A stretch of DNA of 9,271 nt, taken from contig CAJKZK010000070.1 in assembly GCA_905204225.1 (NCBI GenBank), forward strand, positions 1 through 9,271, in the 5' to 3' direction. Shown piece after piece: positions 1-6,897 of this stretch. The first letter of the stretch is position 1. Each line of letters begins with the position of its first letter. The notes beneath the pieces were generated by a model. The model was not told where the DNA came from, did not search any database, and saw nothing but the letters and a program-made list of their open reading frames with translations. The stretch comes from an uncultured Bacillota bacterium. GTDB lineage: Bacteria > Bacillota_I > Bacilli_A > RFN20 > CAG-449. Made by a program: the position numbers and the translations under genes.

Positions 1-1
1 A

Positions 2-559
2 AATATAAATAAAACAACTCATAAATTTATTAATGAGTTGCCAAATATTAAATCTATTTTAAATACTGATTTAAAAGCAATATATGAAGGAGACCCCGCT
101 TGTAAAGATTATCAAGAAATAATTTTAGCGTATCCTGGATTTTTCGCTACTTTTGTTTATCGTATAGCTCATTTTTTTTATGAAAATAAAATTGATTATT
201 TACCAAGAATATTATCAGAATTTGCACATAGTAAAACTGGAATCGACATACATCCTTATTGTATAATAGGTCCTTATTTTTTTATTGATCATGGAACAGG
301 GGTGGTGATTGGAGAAACTTCAATTATTGGGCATCATGTTAAAATATATCAAGGAGTAACAATTGGTGCAGTTTCGTTAAAAGATGGTCAAAAATTAAAA
401 GGAATAAAAAGACATCCAACAATAAAAAATTATGTAACCATTTATTCAAACAGTTCTATTCTAGGTGGAAAAACAATTATAGGTAATAATGTAACAATTG
501 GTTCTAATTTAATTATTAATAAGAGTATTAAAGATAATGAAATAATAAAAAAAGAATAA
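2..559 (+). CDS. cysE: Serine O-acetyltransferase, 3' part (5' end outside window)
   Basis: Serine O-acetyltransferase transfers acetyl from acetyl-CoA to L-serine, giving O-acetylserine, the precursor for cysteine synthesis in the cytoplasm. The frame is open to the left edge of the window, so the gene is cut. A TTG at 38 is an in-frame codon and probably not the start. The visible 185 residues begin in the helical N-terminal domain (YEGDPA, YPGF, RIAHF) and continue into a left-handed beta-helix of hexapeptide repeats. Counting from the codon at 38, Asp70 of DIHP and His85 of DHGTG are 15 residues apart, the spacing of the Asp-His catalytic pair in E. coli CysE. RHP at 125-127 matches the conserved active-site RHP. 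The AHSKTGIDIHP context resembles the long EpsC/SrpH-like group of about 300 residues. The C-terminal tail after the last repeat is short. The next gene converges on it. Confidence 0.88.
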   Translation, partial: NINKTTHKFINELPNIKSILNTDLKAIYEGDPACKDYQEIILAYPGFFATFVYRIAHFFYENKIDYLPRILSEFAHSKTGIDIHPYCIIGPYFFIDHGTGVVIGETSIIGHHVKIYQGVTIGAVSLKDGQKLKGIKRHPTIKNYVTIYSNSSILGGKTIIGNNVTIGSNLIINKSIKDNEIIKKE

Positions 560-575
560 ATTATTTTATTCTTTT
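550..575. terminator. Probable bidirectional terminator between convergent genes
   Basis: An 11-bp perfect inverted repeat (AAAAGAATAAA at 550-560 and TTTATTCTTTT at 565-575) has a 4-base loop. Read on the minus strand, the stem is followed by further Ts and a T-rich stretch. On the plus strand the T run is the right arm of the stem itself. The stem has only one G-C pair, so it is weak, but its place between two convergent genes fits termination of both. It covers both stop codons (557-559 and 566-568). Confidence 0.45.
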
Positions 576-1411
576 AAACCTAATTGATAAATATAATTCT
601 TTTTTAAATTTAATTCATTAGCTAATTCTTTACTAGCTTCTTTTAAAGATAAACCATTTGAAATTAATTTATTTAGCATTTCAATTAATTCATCATCAGT
701 ATATTCTTTTTTTATTTTATTACCTTCAATAACAATAACCATTTCACCTTTTAATGTTGATTCATCTATTTGTGATATCTCATTAATAGTACCGTAAATA
801 TATTCTTCATGTAATTTAGTTATTTCTCTTACTAAAGACATTTTTCTATTAGGGAAATAAGTTAATAAATCATTTAATGTATCTTTAATTCTATGAGGAG
901 ATTCATAAAAAATTAACGTACATGTTAAATTGGTTAATTGTTCTAATTCTTTTTTTCTTGAAGATGGTTTACTAGGCAAAAAACCATGAAAATAGAAATG
1001 ATCATTATCTAACCCTGAACCAATTAATGCTGGTAAAAAAGCATTAGCTCCAGGAATGATAGAAATAGGGATATCATTTTCAATACAATGTTTAACTATG
1101 ATAGCCCCTGGATCAGAAATTCCTGGATACCCTGCATCACTGGTAATAGCTATAGATTTTCCTTTTTTTAATAAATCAATTAATTTAGTAGAACAGACTT
1201 GTTCATTATGTTCGTGATAAGAAATCATTGGTTTATTAATACCAAAATATGATAATAAATTAGTAGTGGTTCTAGTGTCTTCAGAAGCTACATAATCTAC
1301 ATTTTTTAAAACTTCTATGGCCCTAGTTGACATATCTTTTAAATTACCAATAGGTGTAGCGATTAAATAACAAATTGGTAAATTGTTTTCATAAGATTTA
1401 ATTCGTTTCAT
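566..1411 (-). CDS. rsmI: 16S rRNA (cytidine1402-2'-O)-methyltransferase RsmI
   Basis: RsmI uses S-adenosylmethionine to methylate the 2'-O of C1402 in the ribosomal decoding centre. The family signature is clear: LIATPIGNL near the N-terminus, then ASEDTR, SYHEHNE, the SDAGYPGISDPG loop, IPGANA, GFLPSKPSSR, FYESPHR, LVREITKLHEE and GEMVIVIEG. These belong to the tetrapyrrole-methylase fold. I chose the ATG at 1409-1411, which gives 281 residues, the usual length. It has an AAAGG ribosome binding site 8 bases upstream, and homology starts soon after it. An in-frame ATG at 1468 would add 19 poorly conserved residues and lengthen the overlap with ricT. With the chosen start the overlap with the ricT 3' end is 14 bases, suggesting translational coupling. 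It is the last gene of the operon. In B. subtilis the rsmI homologue (yabC) also lies downstream of the ricT homologue, with other genes between them. Confidence 0.95.
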   Translation of the reverse strand: MKRIKSYENNLPICYLIATPIGNLKDMSTRAIEVLKNVDYVASEDTRTTTNLLSYFGINKPMISYHEHNEQVCSTKLIDLLKKGKSIAITSDAGYPGISDPGAIIVKHCIENDIPISIIPGANAFLPALIGSGLDNDHFYFHGFLPSKPSSRKKELEQLTNLTCTLIFYESPHRIKDTLNDLLTYFPNRKMSLVREITKLHEEYIYGTINEISQIDESTLKGEMVIVIEGNKIKKEYTDDELIEMLNKLISNGLSLKEASKELANELNLKKNYIYQLGLKE

Positions 1412-2363
1412 TTCTTGGACCTTTATTTTTATAAAAATTCTTTTTATAAGGTTTTTTTCTAGGATCATTTGTTTTATTTTCTAAAGAATTTTCATTTGTT
1501 TCTTCTAATTTTGGTTTTGATTGTTGAGCATTTCTTCTCATTGGTTGAGTAGGATTATAATTTTCTACAATGTTTTTTTCTATTTCAGTAAGTGGAACAG
1601 TAATGATATTTTCTGTATTTTCTAATTTAATCATTTTAGTTAAAACATTGATAGAAGAAATTCTATATAATTGATCTTGATAATTTACGCGCATACCAAC
1701 TTTTGGTAAATTTGTTTTTTCAAGAGTATATACTTCATCTTCATACTTTAAACAACAAATTAATTTACCACAATGACCTGATAATTTAGGAATATTCAAA
1801 GCTAACATTTGATTCTTAGCCATAGTAATTGATATTCCATCGAATTCATTTAAGAAAGTAGAACAGCATAATGGTAATCCACATATACCAATGCCTCCAA
1901 TCATTTTTGCTTTATCACGAGGACCTATTTGCCTTAGTTCAATTCTACAATGATATAAAGAAGCAAGAACTTTTAATAATTCACGAAAATCAACCCTATC
2001 ATCAGATAAATAAGAGACTGTTAATTTACTTTGATCAAGAGTATATTCAGCAGACAATACTTTCATGTTTAAATTTAATTTATTAGCTTCAATTTGAACA
2101 ATTTTGAAGGCATCAGTAGCTTCTTTTTTATTATTATCAAAAATTCTTTGATCTTCTTCGGTAGCTAATCTAATTATATATGAAAAAGGAATGGGTTCAC
2201 CTTCTTTAATAATATATTCTTTTGGATTTGTTGCAACTCTACCTAATTCAATTCCTTTAAGTGATTCACAAATTACTAAATCACCTTTATTAATTTGATA
2301 ATTAACTAAAAAATATTGTAATTTTCCTTGTGATTGAAAATTAACACCAAATATATAGTCCAT
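1398..2363 (-). CDS. ricT: PSP1-domain protein RicT (YaaT)
   Basis: RicT belongs to the PSP1 family. In B. subtilis it works with RicA and RicF as an Fe-S complex that affects RNase Y-dependent mRNA maturation and, through the phosphorelay, sporulation, competence and biofilm formation. The sequence carries the six diagnostic cysteines in two clusters: CGLPLCC (C161, C166, C167) and CGKLICC (C198, C203, C204), which ligate Fe-S clusters in the family. Neighbouring family motifs such as GPRDKAKMIGGIG and SGHCGKL are present. At 321 residues it is longer than the B. subtilis protein (about 275). The extra length is a low-complexity, Asn/Lys/Arg-rich tail from about residue 270, ending in lysine-rich sequence. 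The ATG at 2361-2363 has a near-perfect TAGGAGGT ribosome binding site that overlaps the holB stop. Its 3' end overlaps rsmI by 14 bases. Confidence 0.93.
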   Translation of the reverse strand: MDYIFGVNFQSQGKLQYFLVNYQINKGDLVICESLKGIELGRVATNPKEYIIKEGEPIPFSYIIRLATEEDQRIFDNNKKEATDAFKIVQIEANKLNLNMKVLSAEYTLDQSKLTVSYLSDDRVDFRELLKVLASLYHCRIELRQIGPRDKAKMIGGIGICGLPLCCSTFLNEFDGISITMAKNQMLALNIPKLSGHCGKLICCLKYEDEVYTLEKTNLPKVGMRVNYQDQLYRISSINVLTKMIKLENTENIITVPLTEIEKNIVENYNPTQPMRRNAQQSKPKLEETNENSLENKTNDPRKKPYKKNFYKNKGPRNETN

Positions 2364-2367
2364 TGTT

Positions 2368-2375
2368 ACCTCCTA
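2368..2375 (-). promoter_or_regulatory. Ribosome binding site of ricT fused to the holB stop codon
   Basis: On the minus strand TAGGAGGT lies 4 bases before the ricT ATG. Its first three bases are the holB stop codon TAG, so a ribosome ending holB sits on the ricT binding site. This fits translational coupling and fixes the ricT start. Confidence 0.8.
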
Positions 2376-3344
2376 TTTAATAAAAATAAATATATGTTCA
2401 AGTAATAAACCTAAATTAACATTTAATTCTATTTTACCTCTTGTGAGCATTATTTCTTTATAATCTTCTTCAATATTTGTTAATTTATTATTTAAAGAAG
2501 AAAAAAGTTGTTCTTGAGATTTAATAATTAATGGTAAATGCCATTTAATGTTCATAATATCTTTAAAAGCACATGCTAAAATATCTAAATAAAGTCTAAC
2601 TGACACTTTATCCTTTAGTTCAGGAATAATATTCTTTTCTACAAAATATAAAGCTTTATTATTTGAAATAAGTAAATTATCTAATGTATCAAAAACCATG
2701 TCTTTAATTTTTAAATAATTTTTATCAGTACCGACTTTTAATAATGTTTGTTTATCACCATAAAATTGAACAAGTATTTCAGCATCATCATAAGAAATGC
2801 CTTCATTAATTAATTCATTTACTAACTCTTCTTTTTTTAATGGTAATAATTTTAATTTTTGAGTTCTAGAAAGAATTGTTGGTAATAATCTTTCTTCATT
2901 AAATGTTGTTAAAAAAGCATAAACATTATCCTGAGGCTCTTCTAAAAATTTTAATAAAGCGTTTAAAGATTCGCGATTAGAATTTTCTAATGCATGAATA
3001 ATATATATCATTTTACCACTTTTTTCACTAGGTGTATTTTGAAAAAATGATTGTAAAGACTCGATATCACTTACTTTAATATTATTTTCTTGACCATTTA
3101 ATATTTTGAAATCAGCATAATTACCATCTTCAAACCTTAAACAAGTTAAACACTTTTCACAAGCTAAAGGATTTCTATTTTCGCAAATTAAAGATTTGGC
3201 TAAGAAAAGGCTTGTTTCTAACAAAGGTGCTCCTTCATTACCAGTAATTAAATATGCGTGCGAAAGTCGATTTTCATTAAGGCTATTAACGAAAGTATTA
3301 TAAACTAGTTTTTGATTATTTTTTAAGTAGTCTTGAAAACTCAT
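2373..3344 (-). CDS. holB: DNA polymerase III clamp-loader subunit delta'
   Basis: HolB (delta') is the stator of the clamp loader that places the beta clamp on DNA. It forms a complex with DnaX and delta. The 323-residue protein has the AAA+ fold of DnaX: SHAYLITG at 28-35, a zinc-binding set C54, C62, C65, C68, then NALLKFLEEPQ and TILSRTQ. The P-loop is degenerate: after GNEG there is no Gly-Lys-Thr/Ser, so ATP hydrolysis is not expected, as is usual for delta'. The sensor motif, commonly SRC, reads SRT. The C-terminal third is divergent, as in other Firmicutes delta' proteins. Its ATG overlaps the tmk stop by one base (TAATG), with AAAAGGA about 11 bases upstream. The tmk-holB-ricT order matches the B. 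subtilis order apart from two missing small genes (yaaQ, yaaR). I assign delta' rather than a second DnaX because of the degenerate P-loop and the position. Confidence 0.92.
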   Translation of the reverse strand: MSFQDYLKNNQKLVYNTFVNSLNENRLSHAYLITGNEGAPLLETSLFLAKSLICENRNPLACEKCLTCLRFEDGNYADFKILNGQENNIKVSDIESLQSFFQNTPSEKSGKMIYIIHALENSNRESLNALLKFLEEPQDNVYAFLTTFNEERLLPTILSRTQKLKLLPLKKEELVNELINEGISYDDAEILVQFYGDKQTLLKVGTDKNYLKIKDMVFDTLDNLLISNNKALYFVEKNIIPELKDKVSVRLYLDILACAFKDIMNIKWHLPLIIKSQEQLFSSLNNKLTNIEEDYKEIMLTRGKIELNVNLGLLLEHIFIFIK

Positions 3345-3967
3345 TATTTTAAATATCCTTTTATTAGATTATAAGTTTCTTCTACTACTTCATCAAAAGG
3401 TTTGCTTGCATCAATTCTTTTGATTCTTTCTGGATACATTTTTAAAAGACAAATATAACCTTGGTAAACATTTTTATGAAATTCTAATTTTTCTACATCT
3501 AATCTATTAACTTCGCGATTATGATTTTTATTAATTCTTTCAAGACCAATTTCTGGAGTAACATCAAAAAATAATGTTAAATCAGGATATGTATTTTCTG
3601 TAGCAAATAAATTAACATTTAAAACATTATCAATTCCTAATTTTCTAGCATATCCTTGATAAGCCAAAGATGAATCAAGATATCTATCACAAAATACTAA
3701 TTTTCCTTGTTTTATACTTGGCCAAATTTTTTCAACTAGATGTTGTCTTCTAGAAGCAGCAAAAAGCAAACATTCAGTACGAATGTCCATTTTTGTATTA
3801 TCTTGATTTAAAATTACATTTCTAATTTGTTCACCAATTGGAGTACCACCTGGTTCACGTGTTTTTACAATTTCATACCCTTCAGATAATAATTTTTGAT
3901 ATACTTTCTCCATCACAGAAGATTTACCTGAACCTTCTGGACCTTCTAATGTAATAAATAAAGACAT
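3344..3967 (-). CDS. tmk: Thymidylate kinase
   Basis: Tmk phosphorylates dTMP to dTDP with ATP, the step that both de novo and salvage routes to dTTP require. The 207 residues match the family length. Visible motifs are the P-loop GPEGSGKSS (9-17), REPGG (37-41) for dTMP binding, the DRY motif at 94-96 followed by DSSLAYQG, and an arginine-bearing lid around HNREVNRLD. Translation starts at the ATG at 3965-3967 with TAGGAG 6 bases upstream, overlapping the recR stop. The gene ends by a one-base TAATG overlap with holB. Placing dTTP synthesis beside clamp-loader genes is common in Firmicutes and fits supply of replication substrates. Confidence 0.96.
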   Translation of the reverse strand: MSLFITLEGPEGSGKSSVMEKVYQKLLSEGYEIVKTREPGGTPIGEQIRNVILNQDNTKMDIRTECLLFAASRRQHLVEKIWPSIKQGKLVFCDRYLDSSLAYQGYARKLGIDNVLNVNLFATENTYPDLTLFFDVTPEIGLERINKNHNREVNRLDVEKLEFHKNVYQGYICLLKMYPERIKRIDASKPFDEVVEETYNLIKGYLK

Positions 3968-3973
3968 AAATTT

Positions 3974-3979
3974 CTCCTA
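3974..3979 (-). promoter_or_regulatory. Ribosome binding site of tmk fused to the recR stop codon
   Basis: TAGGAG on the minus strand lies 6 bases before the tmk ATG, and its TAG is the recR stop codon. The same design occurs at the holB-ricT junction (2368-2375). Confidence 0.75.
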
Positions 3980-4582
3980 TTTTTTATATAATGTACGGCC
4001 TTCAATGGCACGAGATAAAGTAAGCTCATCTGTAAAATCAAGATTTGCCCCCATTGGCAAACCATAAGCTAATCTTGTGACTTTTAAATTTTCAAATTTT
4101 TCTAACAATTTAGAAATATATAATGCAGTTGTTTCACCATCAATAGTTGGATTAGTTGCTAAAATTACTTCTTTTATATTAGAATTTTCAATTATTTTTA
4201 ATAATTTTTCAATATTGATATCGCTAGCACTTATTCCTTTAGTAGGTGAGATAGTACCATTTAAAATGTGATAAGTTGCATGTAAAATATTTAATCTTTC
4301 TAAAGATAAAACATCTTTAAAAGAAGAAACTACTATTAATGTAGATTGATCTCTAGTTGAATCACTACAAATCAAGCATTTATCATGTTCCATATAAGAT
4401 CCACATATAGGACAAATAGATAAATTAGTTTTAATGTTTTTTAAACTATTAATTAGATTATCTATTTTGTTTTGGTCCATTTTTAAAAATTCATAAGCAA
4501 TTCTTTCACTTGATTTATTACCTATGCCGGGAATTACTTTTAATGCATTAATTAAATCTACAATTGTTTGTAATTCTTGCAT
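3977..4582 (-). CDS. recR: Recombination mediator protein RecR
   Basis: RecR acts with RecO (and RecF) to load RecA on gapped or SSB-coated DNA during recombinational repair. It forms a ring-like clamp. At 201 residues it has the standard length and domain order: a helix-hairpin-helix (VIPGIGNKSSERIAYEFL, about 16-33), a zinc finger with C57, C60, C69 and C72 (CPICG...CLICS), then a Toprim domain from about residue 80 (TLIVVSS, ATNPTIDGETTALYI). The C-terminal end TRLAYGLPMGANLDFTDELTLSRA is diagnostic of the family; it is written here only as its key elements LAYGLP, G-LD and DE-TL. The ATG at 4580-4582 is two bases after the ybaB stop. The nearest purine-rich GAGG is 14 bases upstream, so translation probably depends on coupling to ybaB. 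The dnaX-ybaB-recR order is widely conserved in bacteria. Confidence 0.96.
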   Translation of the reverse strand: MQELQTIVDLINALKVIPGIGNKSSERIAYEFLKMDQNKIDNLINSLKNIKTNLSICPICGSYMEHDKCLICSDSTRDQSTLIVVSSFKDVLSLERLNILHATYHILNGTISPTKGISASDINIEKLLKIIENSNIKEVILATNPTIDGETTALYISKLLEKFENLKVTRLAYGLPMGANLDFTDELTLSRAIEGRTLYKK

Positions 4583-4584
4583 GG

Positions 4585-4887
4585 TTAAAATGGCATCCTC
4601 ATACCATTAGTTAAAGAAGAATTTAATTGATCAAAGGCTTGATCTACAATGCTTATTGCTTCATTAATAGCAACTTTAATCATGTCTTCTAACATTTCTT
4701 TTTCTTCTGGATCAATAGCGTCTTTATCAATTTCGATACTTTCAATTTGTCTTGATCCTTTAATCTTAATTTTAATTGCACCACCAGCACTTGTTACATC
4801 AAAAGTTGTTGCTTCTAATTCTGCTTGTTTTTTTTGCATTTCTTTTTGCATTTTTTGTGCTTGTTGCATTAATGCTTGCATGTTCAT
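4585..4887 (-). CDS. ybaB: YbaB/EbfC family nucleoid-associated protein
   Basis: YbaB/EbfC proteins are small dimeric DNA-binding proteins associated with the nucleoid. Their exact role in Firmicutes is unsettled. The 100 residues start with a Met/Gln/Lys-rich helix (QQAQKMQKEMQKKQ), followed by the beta-sheet motif AGGAIKIKIKG, then SIEIDKDAIDPEE and a C-terminal helix. This is the family layout and length. The first ATG (4885-4887) is one base after the dnaX stop, with GAGGAG 9 bases upstream inside the last dnaX codons. A second ATG two codons on (4879-4881) is possible. The position between dnaX and recR is the classical one, and the link to RecR suggests a role in repair or recombination. 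Confidence 0.95.
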   Translation of the reverse strand: MNMQALMQQAQKMQKEMQKKQAELEATTFDVTSAGGAIKIKIKGSRQIESIEIDKDAIDPEEKEMLEDMIKVAINEAISIVDQAFDQLNSSLTNGMRMPF

Positions 4888-4888
4888 A

Positions 4889-6622
4889 TTAATTTTCTCC
4901 TCTTGTTAATTCTTCTGCTAATTCAGCAGTTTTAGTTTTAGTATTATTTTGATCTATTTCAACCTTAGTGTCAATATTGACTTCTTGTGGGGATGGAAGT
5001 TTATTAGCTTGTCTAAGATTAGAAAATTTTGTAACTGTTTCTACATATTCTTGATGATTCATACAAATTACAACACATGATTCACCAAATAAAGCTTCTA
5101 CTACTTTAGAAAAACCATATTGATTTTCTTTTAGATTAATTTTATTTGTAATAGTTTTTAAGTTTGCTTCAAATACAACAGCTGTTTTACAAACAATTCT
5201 AGGAGCAGTATTTTTTAATGTAGCAGCATATTTACCCACTCTATTATGGTTAATTAATTTATCTAATAAATACCAATTTGAATTCAATTCATTTTTACAT
5301 TCTTTAGTTGCTTGTACCATTATATTAATAATATCTTCTAAGGTATAATTAATTGGTGTACCTTCATCTACAAATGGATTAACGGAAGTAAAACTTACAT
5401 TAGAAAAAGTTAATGGAATAATTTCTTCGTTTGTAGGCTTATTTTCTTCAATAGGTGTAACTACTGGAGTAGGTTCAATTTCTTCTTTTATTGGTGTTGG
5501 TTTAGTTTCTTCAACTTTTTCAACTATTTTAATTGTTTCTATAGGTTTAGCTTCTTCATAAGAAGAAAGTTTAAGCATTGTTATTTCAAATAAAGAAGTA
5601 ATATTATTCACTAATCGGTATTGACTATTAGCATTTAATAATATATCTATCCAAGCATTAATTTTCTTATTATCTAGAGCAAGATATTCACAATCAGTTA
5701 TTGTTAATAATTTTAATAAAGAAGCATCTTTAGTTGTTTGATAAATTAATAAGTCTTTTAATACTTCTAATAATTCATTTGTTAATCTTTTTATATCAAC
5801 GCCATTTTCTATTAATTGTTTAATAACATTAGATAGACTTAAAAAATCTTTATTATTAGCGTACATCAATAAATCTAATTTCTCCTGTTTAGAAGATAAA
5901 CCATATAAATCTTGAATATCTTTTAAAGTAATATTATTTCCGCAATAAGCAATAGCTTGATCTAACATAGATAAAGCATCTCTTACTCCACCATCTGCTA
6001 AAGAAACAAGCATAGATAAAGCATCTTCTTCAATTTGAATATTTTCATTTTGCAATATATCAAATAAACGATTATAAATATCTCCATCACTTACTTTAGT
6101 AAAATCATATCTTTGACAACGTGATAAAATAGTTGGCATTAATTTATAAGGTTCAGTAGTAGCTAAAATAAATACTACATTTTCTGGTGGTTCTTCTAAT
6201 GTCTTTAATAAAGCATTAAAAGCTTCATTTGTCATCATATGAACTTCATCAATAATATAAACTTTATATCTTCCTAAAATAGGAGAATATTTTACTTTAC
6301 TGATTAAATCTCGAATATCATCAATTCCACGATTACTAGCAGCATCAATTTCTATAACATCAGGATGTCTACCTTCAGTAATTGCAACACAATTTTCGCA
6401 ATGATTACATGGATTCCCAAATTCAGTTTCGCAATTTAAAGCTTTAGCAAAAATTCTTGCCATGGTTGTTTTACCAGTACCTCTAGGACCACAAAATAAA
6501 TAAGCATGTGCTATTTTATTTTCTCTAAGTGCGTTTTTTAAAGTTTGGACAATGTGTTTTTGACCTGCTACTTCATCAAAAGTCATAGGTCTATAAGTTC
6601 GATATAAAGCTTTGTATGACAT
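4889..6622 (-). CDS. dnaX: DNA polymerase III subunit gamma/tau
   Basis: DnaX is the ATPase motor of the clamp loader, and its tau form also ties the loader to the polymerase and helicase. The 577-residue product begins MSYKALYRTYRP, typical of the family. It has the P-loop GPRGTGKT (about 45-52), zinc ligands C64, C72, C75 and C78, Walker B IIDEVH (about 123-128), the NALLKTLEEPP segment and the SRC sensor (about 167-169). Domain III follows, then a Pro/Glu-rich linker (about residues 370-420) and a divergent tau C-terminal domain. The length is close to B. subtilis tau. I chose the ATG at 6620-6622 because AGGTG lies 6 bases upstream. A GTG three codons earlier is part of that ribosome binding site. 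It is the first gene of the seven-gene operon. The 4.5S RNA gene that precedes dnaX in B. subtilis is not seen here. Confidence 0.96.
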   Translation of the reverse strand: MSYKALYRTYRPMTFDEVAGQKHIVQTLKNALRENKIAHAYLFCGPRGTGKTTMARIFAKALNCETEFGNPCNHCENCVAITEGRHPDVIEIDAASNRGIDDIRDLISKVKYSPILGRYKVYIIDEVHMMTNEAFNALLKTLEEPPENVVFILATTEPYKLMPTILSRCQRYDFTKVSDGDIYNRLFDILQNENIQIEEDALSMLVSLADGGVRDALSMLDQAIAYCGNNITLKDIQDLYGLSSKQEKLDLLMYANNKDFLSLSNVIKQLIENGVDIKRLTNELLEVLKDLLIYQTTKDASLLKLLTITDCEYLALDNKKINAWIDILLNANSQYRLVNNITSLFEITMLKLSSYEEAKPIETIKIVEKVEETKPTPIKEEIEPTPVVTPIEENKPTNEEIIPLTFSNVSFTSVNPFVDEGTPINYTLEDIINIMVQATKECKNELNSNWYLLDKLINHNRVGKYAATLKNTAPRIVCKTAVVFEANLKTITNKINLKENQYGFSKVVEALFGESCVVICMNHQEYVETVTKFSNLRQANKLPSPQEVNIDTKVEIDQNNTKTKTAELAEELTRGEN

Positions 6623-6629
6623 AATTTTC

Positions 6630-6634
6630 ACCTA
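6630..6634 (-). promoter_or_regulatory. Ribosome binding site that sets the dnaX start
   Basis: AGGTG on the minus strand is 6 bases before the ATG at 6620-6622. The in-frame GTG at 6629-6631 lies within this motif, which argues against GTG as the start codon. Confidence 0.6.
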
Positions 6635-6639
6635 GTAAA

Positions 6640-6663
6640 ATTATACAACGAAAAAGAATTATA
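6640..6663 (-). promoter_or_regulatory. Candidate -10 elements of the dnaX operon promoter
   Basis: Two perfect TATAAT hexamers occur on the minus strand, at 6640-6645 and 6658-6663. The farther one would give a leader of about 30 bases and is more likely. The nearer one would start the transcript almost at the ribosome binding site. Neither has a good TTGACA partner at 17-18 bp (the best is TTATTA), and perfect -10 hexamers arise easily in DNA this AT-rich. Confidence 0.35.
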
Positions 6664-6722
6664 ATAAAGAAATTAATGGCTTAATAATAAAGTAATTTTT
6701 ATTTATAAACATATATTTATTT

Positions 6723-6767
6723 TTACTTCAAACAAACTTCAAAAGAATATTGAAGTAAGTTCAAAAG
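6723..6767. repeat. Helically phased TTCAAA repeat array with inverted repeat, dnaX-lysS intergenic
   Basis: Direct copies ACTTCAAACA (6725), ACTTCAAAAG (6736) and AGTTCAAAAG (6758) start 11 and 22 bases apart, so all lie on one face of the helix. An inverted copy, TTGAAGT (6750-6756), fills the missing slot. The outer arms make a perfect 9-bp inverted repeat (TTACTTCAA at 6723-6731, TTGAAGTAA at 6750-6758). ACTTCAA at 6736-6742 can pair with the same right arm. The array lies centrally in the divergent 266-base region and could be an operator for either unit. No known regulator is assigned. The rest of this region is AT-rich and shows no RNA gene. Confidence 0.5.
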
Positions 6768-6897
6768 ATTAAAATATGGTTCATTATTAATATTTGCTAG
6801 AAATTTAACTAAAAATTATTATTTTAAATAATAAATAAAAACTTTATTGCTTTAAAAAATAAAAAATTTCTTATAGAATAAAGAAGAGGTAAAAAAA

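Noticed and set aside
38..40. TTG at 38 as the true start of the acetyltransferase.
   Set aside because: The frame is open back to the window edge, and the family has a longer N-terminal domain than 38 would allow.
1412..1468. Upstream ATG of rsmI at 1468 (19 extra residues).
   Set aside because: The extra residues fall outside RsmI homology and lie within the ricT tail; the ATG at 1411 has a ribosome binding site and gives the usual length.
2373..3344. Broken P-loop in HolB as a sign of a pseudogene.
   Set aside because: Degenerate P-loops are normal in delta' subunits, which do not hydrolyse ATP; the frame is intact and of normal length.
4649..4909. 86-residue hydrophobic open frame opposite ybaB.
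   Set aside because: It is a shadow of the ybaB gene on the other strand, without a credible ribosome binding site; the hydrophobicity comes from antisense of Lys/Glu-rich codons.
4889..5520. Programmed frameshift in dnaX to produce a gamma form.
   Set aside because: The A runs on the coding strand are not at a suitable site just after domain III with a downstream hairpin, and Bacillus-type DnaX does not need it.
6623..6631. GTG start of dnaX at 6631.
   Set aside because: The GTG is part of the AGGTG ribosome binding site of the ATG at 6622, and DnaX proteins typically begin MSY.
6645..6656. Possible 0A-like half site (TTCGTTG on the minus strand) near the dnaX promoter.
   Set aside because: Only the TTCG part matches TTCGACA, and there is no tandem partner.
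6632..6897. 4.5S SRP RNA (scr), which precedes dnaX in B. subtilis.
   Set aside because: No GC-richer segment or conserved SRP domain IV sequence is present in this AT-rich stretch.
6768..6897. Lysine riboswitch or T-box leader for lysS.
   Set aside because: There is no T-box core, no terminator/antiterminator hairpins and no L-box elements; the leader is short and nearly all A/T.
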